64,000 bases of DNA from Euwallacea fornicatus (Eukaryota; Arthropoda; Insecta; Coleoptera; Curculionidae). The notes below the pieces were generated by a model. That model did not search any database, was not told the DNA's origin, and was given only the letters and a program-made list of their open reading frames with translations. Position 1 is the stretch's first letter. Every line of letters starts with the position of its first letter. This document shows, in pieces, positions 25,901-37,377 of this stretch. Position numbers and translations under genes: made by a program. The stretch covers positions 1,550,001 through 1,614,000 of the forward strand of contig NC_089555.1 in the NCBI RefSeq assembly GCF_040115645.1, written 5' to 3'.

Positions 25901-28325
25901 ACCGCAGAGAACTGGGAAATAAATGACGACAGAATTACCTTCGATACATTTCGGCTGTCTAAAACAAAAAAAAAGACAACAAAAAGCGCTCTTGGATGAG
26001 CTGCCGCTTGTTGACTCAAGAATCATCATCAAACTAAACGCAGCAGGATTCCTTCGATAAAGACAACTCCACCTTCGGTTCATTTCTATACATATTTAAC
26101 TATATTGTCTCAAACTACCGTTCCGAAATAAACTAAATTGCTCTCGATCTCTCGTTCTCCATAAGTTATCCAGAAATTCTCGTGCCAGGAAATCCAATAA
26201 ACTGGCGCAATAATACACTTTTGGGTGAAAATATAGTAAACGGCTCCATAATATTACGTGAAAATGTGGCTGATATAAGCCAGATTCATATATTTAAGCT
26301 CTAGCGCCATGGCGGCGCTTTTACGCTTAATTACGTAAACGCTCCTGGAAGTGTTTCCACTTCTCGGGTTTTAAGAAATATAAAGCGTTGTAATGAATTT
26401 TAAGTCTGAATATAACTTAACTGAAATATTGTCCTTAGGACTTTGCGAGATGGCCCGGAGGTGTTTGAGGGAAATGGAATGAATTTTTTAGGAAGATGAC
26501 GATGAAATTCGTCCGGATAAACCCTTCACGTGCCCAAACGAAATCGTAGAATCTCTCCCGTAACGTCTCCGATCAAAAAATTAGATCACACGCGTTTCCA
26601 AACTTCCTGGAAAGTTCCCGCTTGAACAGCTCTCCGAAAACGTCAACAACTTTTCTGCTCGCGCTCTCAAAGAACACATCTTATTACATTCGCACGCTCT
26701 TGGGGTATCCCTTTGCTCGATTAAAATTAAAACAATTAGATTTCCTTCATTTTGTTCGCATTAACAATGGTCAAACAATCTTCCCCAAGTCGAAACACTT
26801 TTTTGGTACCAACGAATGCGCAAAACAAGTAACGCGAGGACGGAAGTGTAAGCAGCAACTGATTGCAGGAACTTTCCTCGCAAAAACTCCAAGTAGGAAT
26901 GTATTGAGAAAGTTTTCAGAGTAATTGCTAGCGATTCAACTTGGAAATTGCCGTAAGATATAAATAATGACTGAAATCGGTGTACTAAAAAAATACTGGA
27001 TAAAGTTTCATCTGATCATGCCAGTTGCCACTTTTGATTCTAAGACTTAACAGCTTGCGTCCCTTAAGAGACACCAGTCGATTAATTTTCTGCTGAAATA
27101 ATTAGATTCTTAGCGGACGGACACTTTTCTCTGGAGTATCTGTGTTTACCAGTTTAATTAAGGAATAAGTTGCCTGCTCCTTTCAATAACAGAGTGTAGG
27201 CTTCAGTGTCTAGCCCATTTACTCCCTCTTAAACTGTTTCGTTGAAAAGGACCAGAAATTATTTCAGCAGTTTCCGGGTATTTTTTGTTCCGTAACAGAA
27301 TCTACGAGAAGACCCTCAAAAGGTTGTTGAAGACGCTAAAACCTTCCATAGACATAAAATTCCCTGAAAGTTTAATAAATTAAAGTGCAAATCCATAGCT
27401 TCAACCCCTGCTAAGTTGGACTCATTAAGTTTGGGCCTGAAAACTTTCACAAGACGTGCGGTATAAAAACTTATTTTTCGGTTCAATGGAAGCCCTTGAA
27501 GCTTTCCAGGCCGTTGGGGAGCGGAAGAGAGCAATTAGAGCAGGGCGAGCTATTATCGCGCCCTTAAATCTCTCGCCATGGCTTGCACCGACTTTTTTAA
27601 GGCCCTTCATATTTGAAAAGGCGATAATGAGACCTGTAGGCCTCAGTACTTCTTCGCGATGATTTTAGCCTAGATTTAAAGCGGTTCTTTAAAATGGAGC
27701 TTATTCCGAAACCTAAATATAACAATGGACTGAAAGCACATCGTAGACGCAAGCTTTCCTACCTGACTGCCATGGATGCAAAAGGATCGTTATGACGTCC
27801 GAATTGGATTGTTGCGTAAGATTCGCTTACGTGTGAGGACTGAAAGAAGATTACGCTCGCGGTCGAAGTTAGAGGGCGTGAGCGTAATCTATTCATTTTT
27901 ATGCGGCGAAGAGCGTAATACTTCTTTCTACCCGTGGCACGTACCATATTTTTTGCGCAAACGATATTTTTAAATCTTTTACCTGGAGGTAGATAATGCA
28001 GACATCGGAGAAGCCTAAGAAAATTTCTAAAAATCATAAAACCGATAACGAGTAATTTCAACTACACTTTATTCTCTGCTATTTTAGTGTAAGTTCTCAC
28101 TATACCCATGTTACAAATGATTGAAATAATCTAAAAGTAAATAAACAATTTTCATGCGGATATGGACAAGTTAGAATTTTGTACTCTTTTAAATTATCAG
28201 GTCGACTCAGTTTCATTATTTCGATACTAGCTGGTATTCGGAAGGTGTTTTGAAACTGTTGCCTTTCACCATGGAACGGAAAGATTTAACTCTGGATAAG
28301 ATCAATCGAGCGGTAGACCCTCTTC
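22965..28325. other. Gene-free stretch
   Basis: No recognised gene. Open frames here (for example around 25.3, 26.7, 27.5 and 27.9 kb) overlap one another on both strands and show no domain. A hairpin with 11-bp arms lies at 27848-27890. Confidence 0.6.
27848..27890. repeat. Inverted repeat, 11-bp perfect arms
   Basis: AGATTACGCTC (27848-27858) and GAGCGTAATCT (27880-27890), extendable to 14 bp with one mismatch. The surrounding 100 bp is unusually GC-rich for this window and repeats the word CGTAA several times. Confidence 0.75.
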
Positions 28326-28586
28326 TGGTTGACCGACAACGGAATCGTCGCATTACCGTGGCCAGCACAATTGCCAGATCTGAATCCACTTCAGCATGTC
28401 TGGGACATGCTTCAAAGAAGAGTTTCGTCGCATATGACTGATATTCACGATGCCTTTTGTTTCCGGGAACTGCTGATAAAAGAATGGAGAAGGGTACCAC
28501 ACGCGAAAATCAATAATATCGTATTGAGTACGAACTACAGAATTAGGGCTATAATTAATAATTATGGATGCCATACATCGTATTAG
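28326..28586 (+). pseudogene. Tc1-like transposase C-terminal fragment
   Basis: An 86-codon open stretch contains LPWPAQLPDLNPLQHVWDML, the conserved box around the last catalytic residue of Tc1-type DDE transposases. It is followed by a normal-looking C-terminus that ends at a TAG at 28584-28586. Nothing upstream in frame matches the N-terminal HTH or first catalytic residues, so this is a 3' fragment. An A/T-rich tail follows. TIRs were not found. Confidence 0.75.
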
Positions 28587-28589
28587 ACT

Positions 28590-29580
28590 TCAACATTTTT
28601 GGTTTCTGAAAATGTTTTTTTTTTGTTTTAATAAAAAGGACGGCGTTTTTGGTTGCATTTATAATTTATAAATAAATTAATATAACTTAGATATCCATCA
28701 GCAAAAGTTCAGTTTTCTCGCATATTAATCACTTTCTAACCCTATAAATGCATAACGTTATTTTCTAATTAATTTCAGAAGAACTTCAATCTATTTATAA
28801 AAATATCCTTAGACTTTTCCGATATGTGTGTATGTGTGTGTACTATACCTAGTTATTTGATTAAAGGCGGCCCTTTGCCTGTGCCAACTTAACGAACCGT
28901 TGCTAAGGGTGACGGGCAGTAAAAATAAAACGACGAATGCTGGTCGTGAACTTATTATTTCCGTCATGGAAGCTAAGATGTAAACAAACACTTTCGTTCC
29001 ATTTGTGCGTAAAAGCGTGAAACAGAGCTAAAGCTCAGCTATATGGATCACGAAACTGATACTTGACATCTGATACGGTTCGGCATTGGCCCTGTTCAGG
29101 GAAGTCAACAGTTGCGCAACTATTATGATTTCTGCTGAAAGACGCTCAACCTTTCACATAATTTTAAGCGGGTGCGGACGCCATTTTTGCTCAGACATTC
29201 AGACAATTGCACGACTGTTGGCTCCGCTGAAGAGGACAATTGCTGTTTCGTACAGGTATTCTTACAAACGACTTCTCCATACGGTTTTAGCAACCAAGGA
29301 TGAAATTTTCAATAGCTTCTAACACTGGCATTGCCTTGACAAACAATCACCGTTCCTGAATTTCCGGATATCAAAACGTTATGATCGATGCTATATATCG
29401 CTCTCCTCATGTTACATGGATCGTTAATTCCATCGTAAACTCTAAAATAGATTTACGTCTGAGATTTACATCATATTAAGTAGATACAGATACGCCCGTG
29501 GTTTGGTTTTAAGTGTCTAATTTTGATGTAGGAACGTAATATTGTGCGTTTATTAAATTATTTGCTACAAGAATTTCTAG
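28590..29580. other. Gene-free stretch
   Basis: Contains a short TG-rich run near 28820-28842. I see no coding region. It lies immediately 3' of the gustatory receptor gene on the opposite strand, so its right part should include that gene's 3' UTR and cleavage site. Confidence 0.5.
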
Positions 29581-29581
29581 A

Positions 29582-29860
29582 TTACTTGTGGAGAATAGTT
29601 TGTGATAAGGTGGTTAAGTAAGTGCAAACAGTAAAAGCGATGAAAATAAAGGTGGAATTATCGATATCGAAAAATCCTGCAGCGCTCAGCTTGGTGCTCC
29701 CGACGTGAGTCTGGTGAGCTATAGCTAGAAGTTGATCGATCTGCATTTCTCCTTGCCTTGTTGTAGCAATTTTCTCAGACATTACGAAGCAAATTTCAAC
29801 GGTATCTTTAGTCACCACGGACAAATTATCACAGAGCAAAATCACGGTAGAAATATGCAT
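29582..29860 (-). CDS. Gr: Gustatory receptor exon 2 (C-terminus)
   Basis: Starts after the acceptor GTGTTTTTACAG. It encodes 92 residues with the final helix and the TYLTTLSQ signature, then a TAA at 29582-29584. The part from GFFDID onward is the best conserved block of the receptor family and is the main reason for calling GR rather than odorant receptor. Confidence 0.85.
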   Translation of the reverse strand: MHISTVILLCDNLSVVTKDTVEICFVMSEKIATTRQGEMQIDQLLAIAHQTHVGSTKLSAAGFFDIDNSTFIFIAFTVCTYLTTLSQTILHK

Positions 29861-30687
29861 CTGTAAAAACACAATAAAAAAACTTAATGATTAATTCATT
29901 GACTCACCAGAAAATAAATGAAATCTGTGTAAATATAGCCAAGGAGGTGGATGAATTTATATTCCGTAAAAAGTAGCTCTGCGAGGAACTTGAGTAGGAG
30001 GTTGATCAGGGTAAAAATAGAGAAGAAAATAATGAAGCCCATAATGCAGTTCAAGTCATCAATGATTACGAAGAATTCTCTTTGCAGGGATTGCATTAGC
30101 TCCAAACTTAAAGCAGGTCTTGCTTGAACTCTCTTTAGCTCTTTATTATACATTTTGTACTGCCTGATAGTCTCATAGATCATCAGCATCATAAAGAAAA
30201 AGGAGATTCTGAGTCTCAGGAACACTAGCAAAAGAAAATATACTCTTTCGGATGTATACAGAGGGTTGGTTATTCCAATGAACAAGGCGTGGCTTAGCAA
30301 ATACAAACAGGTAATCGCTTTTAGGTGATCCTTCGATGGCTTCTTTTCAAGATTTAATAGTCTGACCTCGAACTCGATGAGGAACTTAATCGCATTTAAA
30401 ATTTTCTCTCCTTCCTTGAAGACTGCAATAGATATGCAAATTTCTGCCATGCATTGCCATATCACACTTGAGACTCTGACGATGGTCAGTGGCACCTGGT
30501 CAGAGCTGAGGGACATCAGAAAACATAGTCTATTGAAAATTAAGCTGCAGTTCCACGCTGTGCAGTATAAAATGTACAACAATTTAACAGTTTTGTTCTT
30601 GTAGAAACATAGCGGACAAATGGCTACAGCTGTGGATAGACATACCAGGAAATCAAGGAAAGTTACTTTCAATGCTTTTGGGAGCAT
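29582..30687 (-). CDS. Gr: Gustatory receptor family protein (7-TM chemoreceptor)
   Basis: Two coding exons, complement(29582..29860, 29908..30687), with a 47-bp phase-0 intron. The protein is 352 aa. Insect gustatory receptors are seven-helix cation channel subunits in the dendritic membrane of taste neurons, with an intracellular N-terminus. The sequence shows repeated hydrophobic helices (about residues 8-28, 35-58, 68-88, 123-142, 149-172, 213-240, 246-270, 326-346). It ends with the family's signature region, GFFDIDNSTF then TYLTTLSQ (340-347), corresponding to the TYhhhhhQ(F) motif. The start MLPKALK is the first ATG of the open frame and gives a normal N-terminus, though an upstream exon cannot be excluded. 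The length is slightly short for the family (350-450). The residue after the motif's Q is T rather than the usual F. The ligand cannot be inferred. No stop or frameshift is seen, so it is probably functional. Confidence 0.85.
29908..30687 (-). CDS. Gr: Gustatory receptor exon 1
   Basis: 260 codons covering the N-terminus and most transmembrane segments, including the intracellular loop IRQYKMYNKELKRVQARP (about 174-191). It ends after a CTG codon at donor GTGAGT (intron begins at 29907). Confidence 0.85.
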
Positions 30688-30689
30688 TT

Positions 30690-31065
30690 TACTAAATGTT
30701 ATTGAATCGTTGAAAACCGAATAGAGTAATTGATATTGGAGCTATAACGTAAATGAGTCACATAAATCTTACCTTTGACACGTTTTCCTATGTCATTGAT
30801 ATCAGACAAGGCGATAGGTGAGGCCGCATTTTCACTCGACACCATTACCACACCATTTATAGCGTGCGATAAATGGTCCCAATATCGCATATACCAAAAC
30901 TATGTGTTTTTAACTCGGCTGTTTTCACGGATAGGCAAAATCAGAAAATTTATGGTACCGCAGACGTGATATAACGTGAACGCGTAATTTGTTTTTTTTT
31001 TAAATCGAGACATTTTTTCCTATACCGTGTCTTTCCACAGTGCAAACCTACAGATGTTTTTACAC
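30690..31065. other. Upstream region of the gustatory receptor gene
   Basis: Should hold its promoter and 5' UTR (transcription is leftward). I cannot point to a definite TATA box or initiator. A short open frame at 30699-30890 (minus) is not convincing as an extra N-terminal exon. Confidence 0.4.
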
Positions 31066-31360
31066 ATGCAAAGGTAGTATCACAAGTACTCGATCTAGCA
31101 CTTAAAGAAAATAAAATTTTGTAAAATATTACATTGTTTCTTCACGTAGTCTCTTTTGAGTCTGTATCCTGCTTATAATAAGAAACGTCGAATGTTTCAA
31201 AACAGACATCAACCTCGGAATCCGCCTTTTTATTATTGCCAAATCCCTTGTCACCGAGTCATTTTTTCAAGTTTGACAACAGAAAATAATCTGAGGGGGT
31301 TAAATCTGGCGAATAGGGTGGGTGAAGAAAAAGTTCGAAATTAAGTTGATTGATTTTAAC
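31066..31360 (-). mobile_element. mariner 3' fragment
   Basis: The left edge is a diverged mariner terminus (GTAGTATCACAAGTACTCGA compares with the TIR of the other copies). Read on the minus strand, the rest is the C-terminal end of mariner transposase: an HPPYSPDL-type box (antisense of GGCGAATAGGGTGGGTGA), then the usual acidic tail. The fragment stops near 31360, and the 5' three quarters of the element are missing. Confidence 0.75.
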
Positions 31361-31462
31361 CACTATTAGAAAAAAATGAGTATAAAAAATAATGCATTAA
31401 ATGCCTTTCTTAAATAAAATTACGGTTGTTTAAATATTTTTTCAACATATTTTAAAACGTGT

Positions 31463-31488
31463 TGCAATACTTTTTACAGGCGCTGTAT
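31463..31488 (-). repeat. Solo Tc1-type terminus (candidate)
   Basis: Read inward on the minus strand this is TATACAGCGCCTGTAAAAAG followed by TATTGC, the form of a Tc1-like TIR. No partner terminus was found nearby, so it may be a solo remnant. Confidence 0.4.
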
Positions 31489-34400
31489 ATTCGTAATAAT
31501 ATTTAAAAAAGTTAAAAACTTACCATAAAATGGATGCTACCAGTTCTTTTCAGAGGACTACTTAATCTCCTAGTTTTGTCTTCTTTCTGGATAGATGCCG
31601 AAATACCCTCTACCAACATACGAAAGATATTCTAGCTCATAAGAAAGTAGTCGAAAAATGTTTCGTCATTTCGAACTAATTTTTATAAAAGGCCCCTTCC
31701 AAGTATTTAGCTTGTAACAAAGGATGAATCCGGAAACGTCGATTTTTCCATCAAGCTTATCTTTCCTTCTTTGCTTTTCTCCGATTAAGGAGCATCGCTA
31801 AGAACGCAGGTTTACATCTTTAAACCATGATACTTTACAGCATACTAAAGTTAACAATACCAAATATTTACTTTAATTTGCACAATTTTATGGTAACCAA
31901 TTATCGTTTCGCCTGAAAATGAAGTATTAAAACGTTACCATTTATTGCGCGTTATGGAAATAATGTATGGAAATGCTCAGTAATTTTCTCCATGCTTGCG
32001 CCTTGGATTGAAAACAGCTCTTTAACCCAGAGCTTATTGCAAAACGTAAATGAAACAATCCTGTACGTAGTAACGCTCTTTTGTGGATATTTCCAGTTTA
32101 CAGAGCGAATTTTGTTTGCAGTGCATGATGGAATTCTATATTTATAGATTTTGCTTTGTTTGATCTGGGTCTTTCCGAGAGCGAGGCGAACAGACGTTCG
32201 AACAAAAACCGGATCGTTTCATTGCTTGAATTTAAATGTCACTGGCTCTGTTTTATCCATTTCCACATGGAATGTACGTTTATGGGAGTCTTTGTTCATA
32301 AAACAATTTTTCAAATGGGACAATGCCGCCAATTTTGAAGGAGTAAAGTACCCAATAATGAGAGTTAACGAGTTAACTTGATTTCTCAATCTGCTCAATT
32401 CGATTCAATTGATCAAGTCACGCCAGAGGCCACTTTCACATAGTGAATAGCAGGTCGAATCAAGAAGTGCCACGGACAAGTAATTCAAATATCAAATACC
32501 GTTAATTGCGTGTGAAATTCATCAACAGTAGCGAGATAAACAACCAATTGAATTTTGGAAAATTCGAATGACTACTGCGAATTGCAATGGAAGGGGCTTA
32601 ATGAAATTTTTTTTCAATTCATTTTTTAATACTTTTTTACTTTTTATATTCGCACAAACGGTTGATTATTTATGACCTTTCTATGTCTTGTAATGGATTG
32701 ATTTGATTTTTTTACAGGGGAATTTAATGAGTTCTGAGCCAAAGACGAACCACTTTAAAAATAGCGACGATTATTTAAATTGCAATGGCGCGTGAGGGAT
32801 GATGATGAAATTGATCATTTTCAACCCAGGAGTGATGAAGTCCGACCTCGATCCTTGCGGATACTCTGAGCTAAATTGCTATAAAGTCCAGTAAAATATT
32901 CATTCTACTATGGCTGCACGGACATCTAGGTCCCTGTATTTTACCTCTATTAATTAGTCGTATCGCTCTTCATTGTCGAGACGTAAACTTCAGGTCACCC
33001 TTTGTCCCCCTCATTTCTAGAACAAATTGCATATTCTACATTTCAAACGCGGCATCCATTTAACTAAATGTCCAATGGTGCTCGTTACAAAAGCTAACTG
33101 GCTGTAACCTCCTTGTTTTCCCAATAAATCGGAAACTTTGCCTGGTTCTATTGTATGTTTACCTGGAAAACGTGCACTACACTTGAATATCTCTACGCGT
33201 AATTCAGAGGTCGTTATAATAATTGTAATAGCTTCTCTGAGAACGGCTATCTCCATTTCTAATGAAATATGGGACGGTTTCGGATGTCATGCAAATTGGA
33301 AGCGATTCTCCTGTCCGAGTCTGCACATATGGGTTGGTGGTCAGAACTGAAAGTCGGCTACGCACGCACAGTCAAAGAGATGAATTATTTATGCGTATGA
33401 GCGCATCCTAGGAGAAACTTCGTAATGAATGCCCGGTGGGTTAATACAAGTTAATGCCGCGGAAAACGCTTATTTCGCCCTTTTCTTGTATGCAAAGCCA
33501 ATATTCGAACTTTTGATATATTAGACAGTTTTATTTTCTGGCCGGACGATGAAAACATTTTCAGCTGATTTATTCTTAAAATTGAAGTTCCGTGTCTCTC
33601 GCCGTAGGAAAATATGTCGGTGCTGCGTTTGCCTGCCGGAATTTATTGCTGGAATTTTCCGGAAATATTGCAGATCTGGCAAACAAAGGAGCCCCCATTA
33701 GCACCACCTCACCGTTTAAGAGGTAATCCGTGTCGAAACTTCATTCATCCCGAATCCATCTAAAACTCATATGAGTTGAAAACTAATTAAATTTCCAGGG
33801 CCTCGAATTGGCATCATCACTTTTTGCCCTTCCAGGTCCCAAAATTAGAATACGGGTCTTCATAGCTAATTGAAATTGGTCTCCATACTAATCAGTTATT
33901 CCGATTGTGATCGCTGTCAGGTCCTAGCTATATCACACACCAACAACGTAGGTTTCATCAATCTTGTTTAATACCCCACTCCATTTGTGTGTATTATTCC
34001 CGAAGGGAAATAATGAATGGTTATTATCCGTCTGGCTCTGGAGTTCACCTAAAATTGCAACTTTGTATTAGTCGTTGTTAAGACGTTGTTAGAACTTTTG
34101 TACACGCCAACTTTTCTAATTATGCACTTAACATCCGCATCGTACTATCAACATTCGTTCTTTAATGGCATTTAAAGTTTCTCCAAGGCTGTTTAAAGTT
34201 TGGTAGCTAAAAGTTACGTCCGAAGTGGCTCTAGATTAGAATATTCCTGCCAGGCAGTTTGCATGTTTATGTATTTGCCCGGAAAGATCACTCGCCAGGA
34301 GCACAATTTCTGACGTAGAGGGATCGTGATCGTTAAGGGCACTCATTCTGTCCCCATTTTTTCCCCCGATTTTCTCTTAAAAAAAGATTATTTAATTCCT

Positions 34401-34555
34401 TTTTTCCACGAAAATCTGGAAAAACATCGGCGACACGTACTGAATGAGAGCTACAAAATTGGCAAGAGACTGCCGCTGTGCGTTAGAATTTCAACTTGCC
34501 ACGAGCCGGCCAATCAGGGCAGAAAAAAATCCATAACATGCAGCCTCTAATAAAG
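31489..34555. other. Gene-free stretch
   Basis: About 3 kb with no recognised gene or transposon. Overlapping short frames near 32.2 and 33.1 kb lie in antisense pairs and have no domain-like pattern. Confidence 0.55.
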
Positions 34556-35363
34556 GGTGTTACAATAAGAACGCGAGATTCGAATTTTAAATAAAACACT
34601 GTTTTTTTTTTGTAGAGAAATGCTGAAATTTTGACTGATTGAAAACATTCGGGCATTAAGCATGAAATAACACGCGCGATAAATGACCGCCGCGGCTTTG
34701 GGGGCACAAATGCACGCTTGTAACGAAATTTTTGACAAATGTTTTGAGTTAATGTGACGGTATTATTTGATACAGCGTTAAATTTCGATCCCTAATGCTT
34801 GGGTGGTGTCGAGTTTGTTGGCAAAAATATGACACTTCAAAAAATCTCGAAGAAAAAAATCAAGAAGTGTTAGATCACATAATTCTGGAGGTCAACTCTT
34901 GTCGCCATGATGGGAGATGACCCGATTAATGCCATTCGATGCTCGAATAGGTGACCTCTCTTTTCGTTGTGCATGGTCTGTAGGCAAAAGTTGTTGAATG
35001 AGATGGATTTTGTAAGGATGGACATGTAAATCTTTCGTGAAAGTGCGATGGAGAGTCGCTGTTGAAATGTTCAATATTTGTGCACGTCGACGAATCGACA
35101 TCTCTCGATTCTCGCCCAAACTCTTGCAAACTGCCATGGTCTTTTCTTCTGCACGACCGCTACGAGGTCTATTGTGTCTCACATCAATACCTGAACCAGA
35201 ACTTTAAAATTTATTGATGCTTTTTTTGTAACGTTAATGAAATAAGAGCACTATTCTTGCCAAAGATTGGACGCCATTTACGAAGTGTACTAACCAAGCT
35301 CTCGTCCTTTTGATAGTAGGATTTAACAATAAGGACGCGTTGCTGTACTGTATCTCCCTCCAT
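34556..35363 (-). pseudogene. DUF4817/HTH-type transposase, internally deleted
   Basis: Minus-strand remnant of the widespread insect Tc1/mariner-related family with a long HTH N-terminus. The start at 35361-35363 gives MEGDTVQQRVLIVKSYYQ and LVSTLRKWRPIFG, typical of that domain. After a frame break comes VCKSLGENREMSIRRRAQIL with ISTATLHRTFTKDLHVHPYK. The central catalytic region is missing. The C-terminal end resumes around 34880 with FFEVSYFCQQTRHHPSIRD and then HLCPQSRGGHLSRVLFHA, the family's final box. It is therefore an internal-deletion derivative of about 0.8 kb. The sequence at the 34556 side (GGGTGTTACAATAAGAACGC) looks like the family's outer end. Confidence 0.75.
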
Positions 35364-35416
35364 GTTTAACTAACTCCCATCTGTCTTCTTTGTACTTGGC
35401 TTGTGTGTTCACTTAG

Positions 35417-35450
35417 TCATTTTGGCTGTACAAGTTTACAGCCAAAATGA
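35417..35450. repeat. Perfect hairpin, 14-bp stem and 6-nt loop
   Basis: TCATTTTGGCTGTA, a CAAGTT loop, then TACAGCCAAAATGA. It lies 5' of the deleted transposase and 140 bp from the next mariner end, so it may be a transposon terminus or a snap-back left by an insertion. Confidence 0.8.
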
Positions 35451-35592
35451 GTCACACTTCAAATCTTGCGGTCGTATTGTAACGCTCTGCATTAAATATC
35501 ACGTTTTTATGAAATTTTCTGAAAAATATATTTGTATCACTCAATGAGGCAAAATACGTCCTAACTAAAATAGGCTCAAGAAATCTAAGAAA

Positions 35593-36000
35593 TACGAGGA
35601 TAATCCCAGAGGTACCCGACCCAACACAAAGAAAAAAAATAGAAAATAATATATTATTTTTCAACGTAATCTCCTTGGAGATTGACACATTTTTCCCAGC
35701 GATGTTCTAGAGTTTCTATGCCCTATTTATAGCGACAAACTTCGAACATTATAAAATAGAAATTAAGTTCGAAATCCACATCTTCATCGTTGCAAAGTCT
35801 CTTTCTACCGAGCCATTTTTTCATTTTTATAAACAGAAAATAATCTGAGGGGGCTAAATCTGGCGAATAGGGTGGGTGAGGGAAAAGTGGGAAACCAAAA
35901 TTGATTTTGGCCATCGCTACGACGGAAGTGGGAACTGGTGCGTTGTCTTGATGAAACAAGACTTTTTTTCTCGACAAATGTTGTTGGTTTTCTGTAATCT
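35593..36000 (-). pseudogene. mariner transposase, C-terminal half
   Basis: Minus strand: KKVLFHQDNAPVPTSVVAMA then HPPYSPDLAPSDYFLFIKMK and KWLGRKRLCNDEDV, the catalytic C-terminal part with QDN and the final D of the DD34D triad intact in this stretch. The tail after DVDFELNFYFIMFEV reaches the normal end, followed by the 3' UTR and TIR. The N-terminal half is missing. Confidence 0.85.
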
Positions 36001-36095
36001 GGACAAAGTATCACACAAATAAACACCTTTTCTCTGAAAATATGATTTCTAAGTGTTTTCTTATATCGGTTAGTTATTATACATTTTTTAGTGGG

Positions 36096-36990
36096 TAGGA
36101 ATAAGCATTGTGGTATAGAAAGAAGATCTCTCATCGTCCGTTTGGAAAATGGAGCTTTCACTAGTTCAAAAATTGTTGATAATCTAAGAGGTTCTTGAAA
36201 ACTTATAGACAATGCCCTAAAACTTTACAAATGTACCAAAAGTATCGAAGACAAAATTAGAGCACATAGAAATCGTAAAACCTCAGTAGCAGTGGACAGA
36301 TTGATTACTAGAGAAGGCAGGTCTGACCTTTAAAAACAGCGAGGCAAATTAAACAAGAAATTTTGAGTGAACACGGTGTAAATGCATCTACTGAAACTAT
36401 TAAAAGAAGAGTAAATGAAGTTAATCTAAGAGGACGCATAGCCAGAAAAAAGCTACTTGTATCCAATGGAAATCTAAAAATAGATAAGAATTTGTACGCC
36501 ATTATGTGAATAAGGCTTTAAATTTTGGAAAAATGTGCTGTGGAGTGACGAATCAAAGTGTAATCTGTTTGACAACGAAGGAAAATGCTTCGTATGACGC
36601 CTTCCAGGTCAAAGCCTAAAAAATCTTCGATACGCCATTAAAACGGTAAAACGCGGCGGAGGAAATGTCATGGTCTGTGGAGTTTTGACGGTACGGTGTT
36701 GGCCCAACATATAAACTCGAAGGCATAATGGACTGATTTGTGTACTAAGACATCCTTTCCACTATCATGGAGCCTCATGCAGATGAATGTGTGCCAATAG
36801 CTTTAAACTTTATTCATGGTAATGACCTGAAACATTCGTCAAAACTTGTCAAAAGCTGGATTAGGGGTGATACGGTAAATGTTTTAAATTGGCCATCACA
36901 AAGACCAGATTTAGATCCAGTAGAAAATTTGTGGAGCCGTATAAAACAAGATCTTCAAAATGAAAATCTCACAAATTATTTATTTATATT
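36096..36990 (+). pseudogene. Tc1-like transposase pseudogene inside mariner
   Basis: Nearly complete but with many stops and shifts. It opens with GIERRSLIVRLENGAF and SSKIVDNL (first HTH), then TARQIKQEILSEHG and ETIKRRVNEVNLRGRIARKK (second HTH). Next come LWSDESKCNLFDNEG (first catalytic D), RGGGNVMV, and an HDN-equivalent changed to HGND. It ends with LNWPSQRPDLDPVENLWSRI. Translation stops in an AT-rich tract at about 36970-37020. No good TIR pair was found at its edges. Confidence 0.8.
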
Positions 36991-37377
36991 TTATTTATTA
37001 TGTTTATATTTATATTATTAATTAGGCGTATTGTGGAGTAACATACAAGACGCCTGGATTAATTTCTTAGATAGTTTTTGTAGACGCTTAGTAGAATCTC
37101 TACCATGAAGATTAAGGGTAGATATACGGAGTTGAGGTCTCCCCGCCAAATACTTACCTGTATCGTTTTAGAACGGGAAAATTTAGTTCACTTTAAAATG
37201 TGCTATTTCAATGTCCTATCTAGTTTCATAAATTTTAGAATTATTATTTCTTTTTGAATATGTCTTAAATTGTTTTGGTTATATTTTTCGCGTTTCTAAA
37301 ATTAATCATTACACAGTCGGAATTGTGAAATTACTATAAATTCGAAAATGTTGAAAATTAAAAAATGTGCTATATAT

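Noticed and set aside
29582..30687. Odorant receptor call for the chemoreceptor gene
   Set aside because: The C-terminal GFFDID and TYLTTLSQ pattern belongs to gustatory receptors; odorant receptors end with a different conserved block.
30699..30890. Possible extra 5' exon of the gustatory receptor
   Set aside because: Hydrophilic, no receptor-like helix, and no donor/acceptor pair that joins it in frame with the clear N-terminus at 30687.
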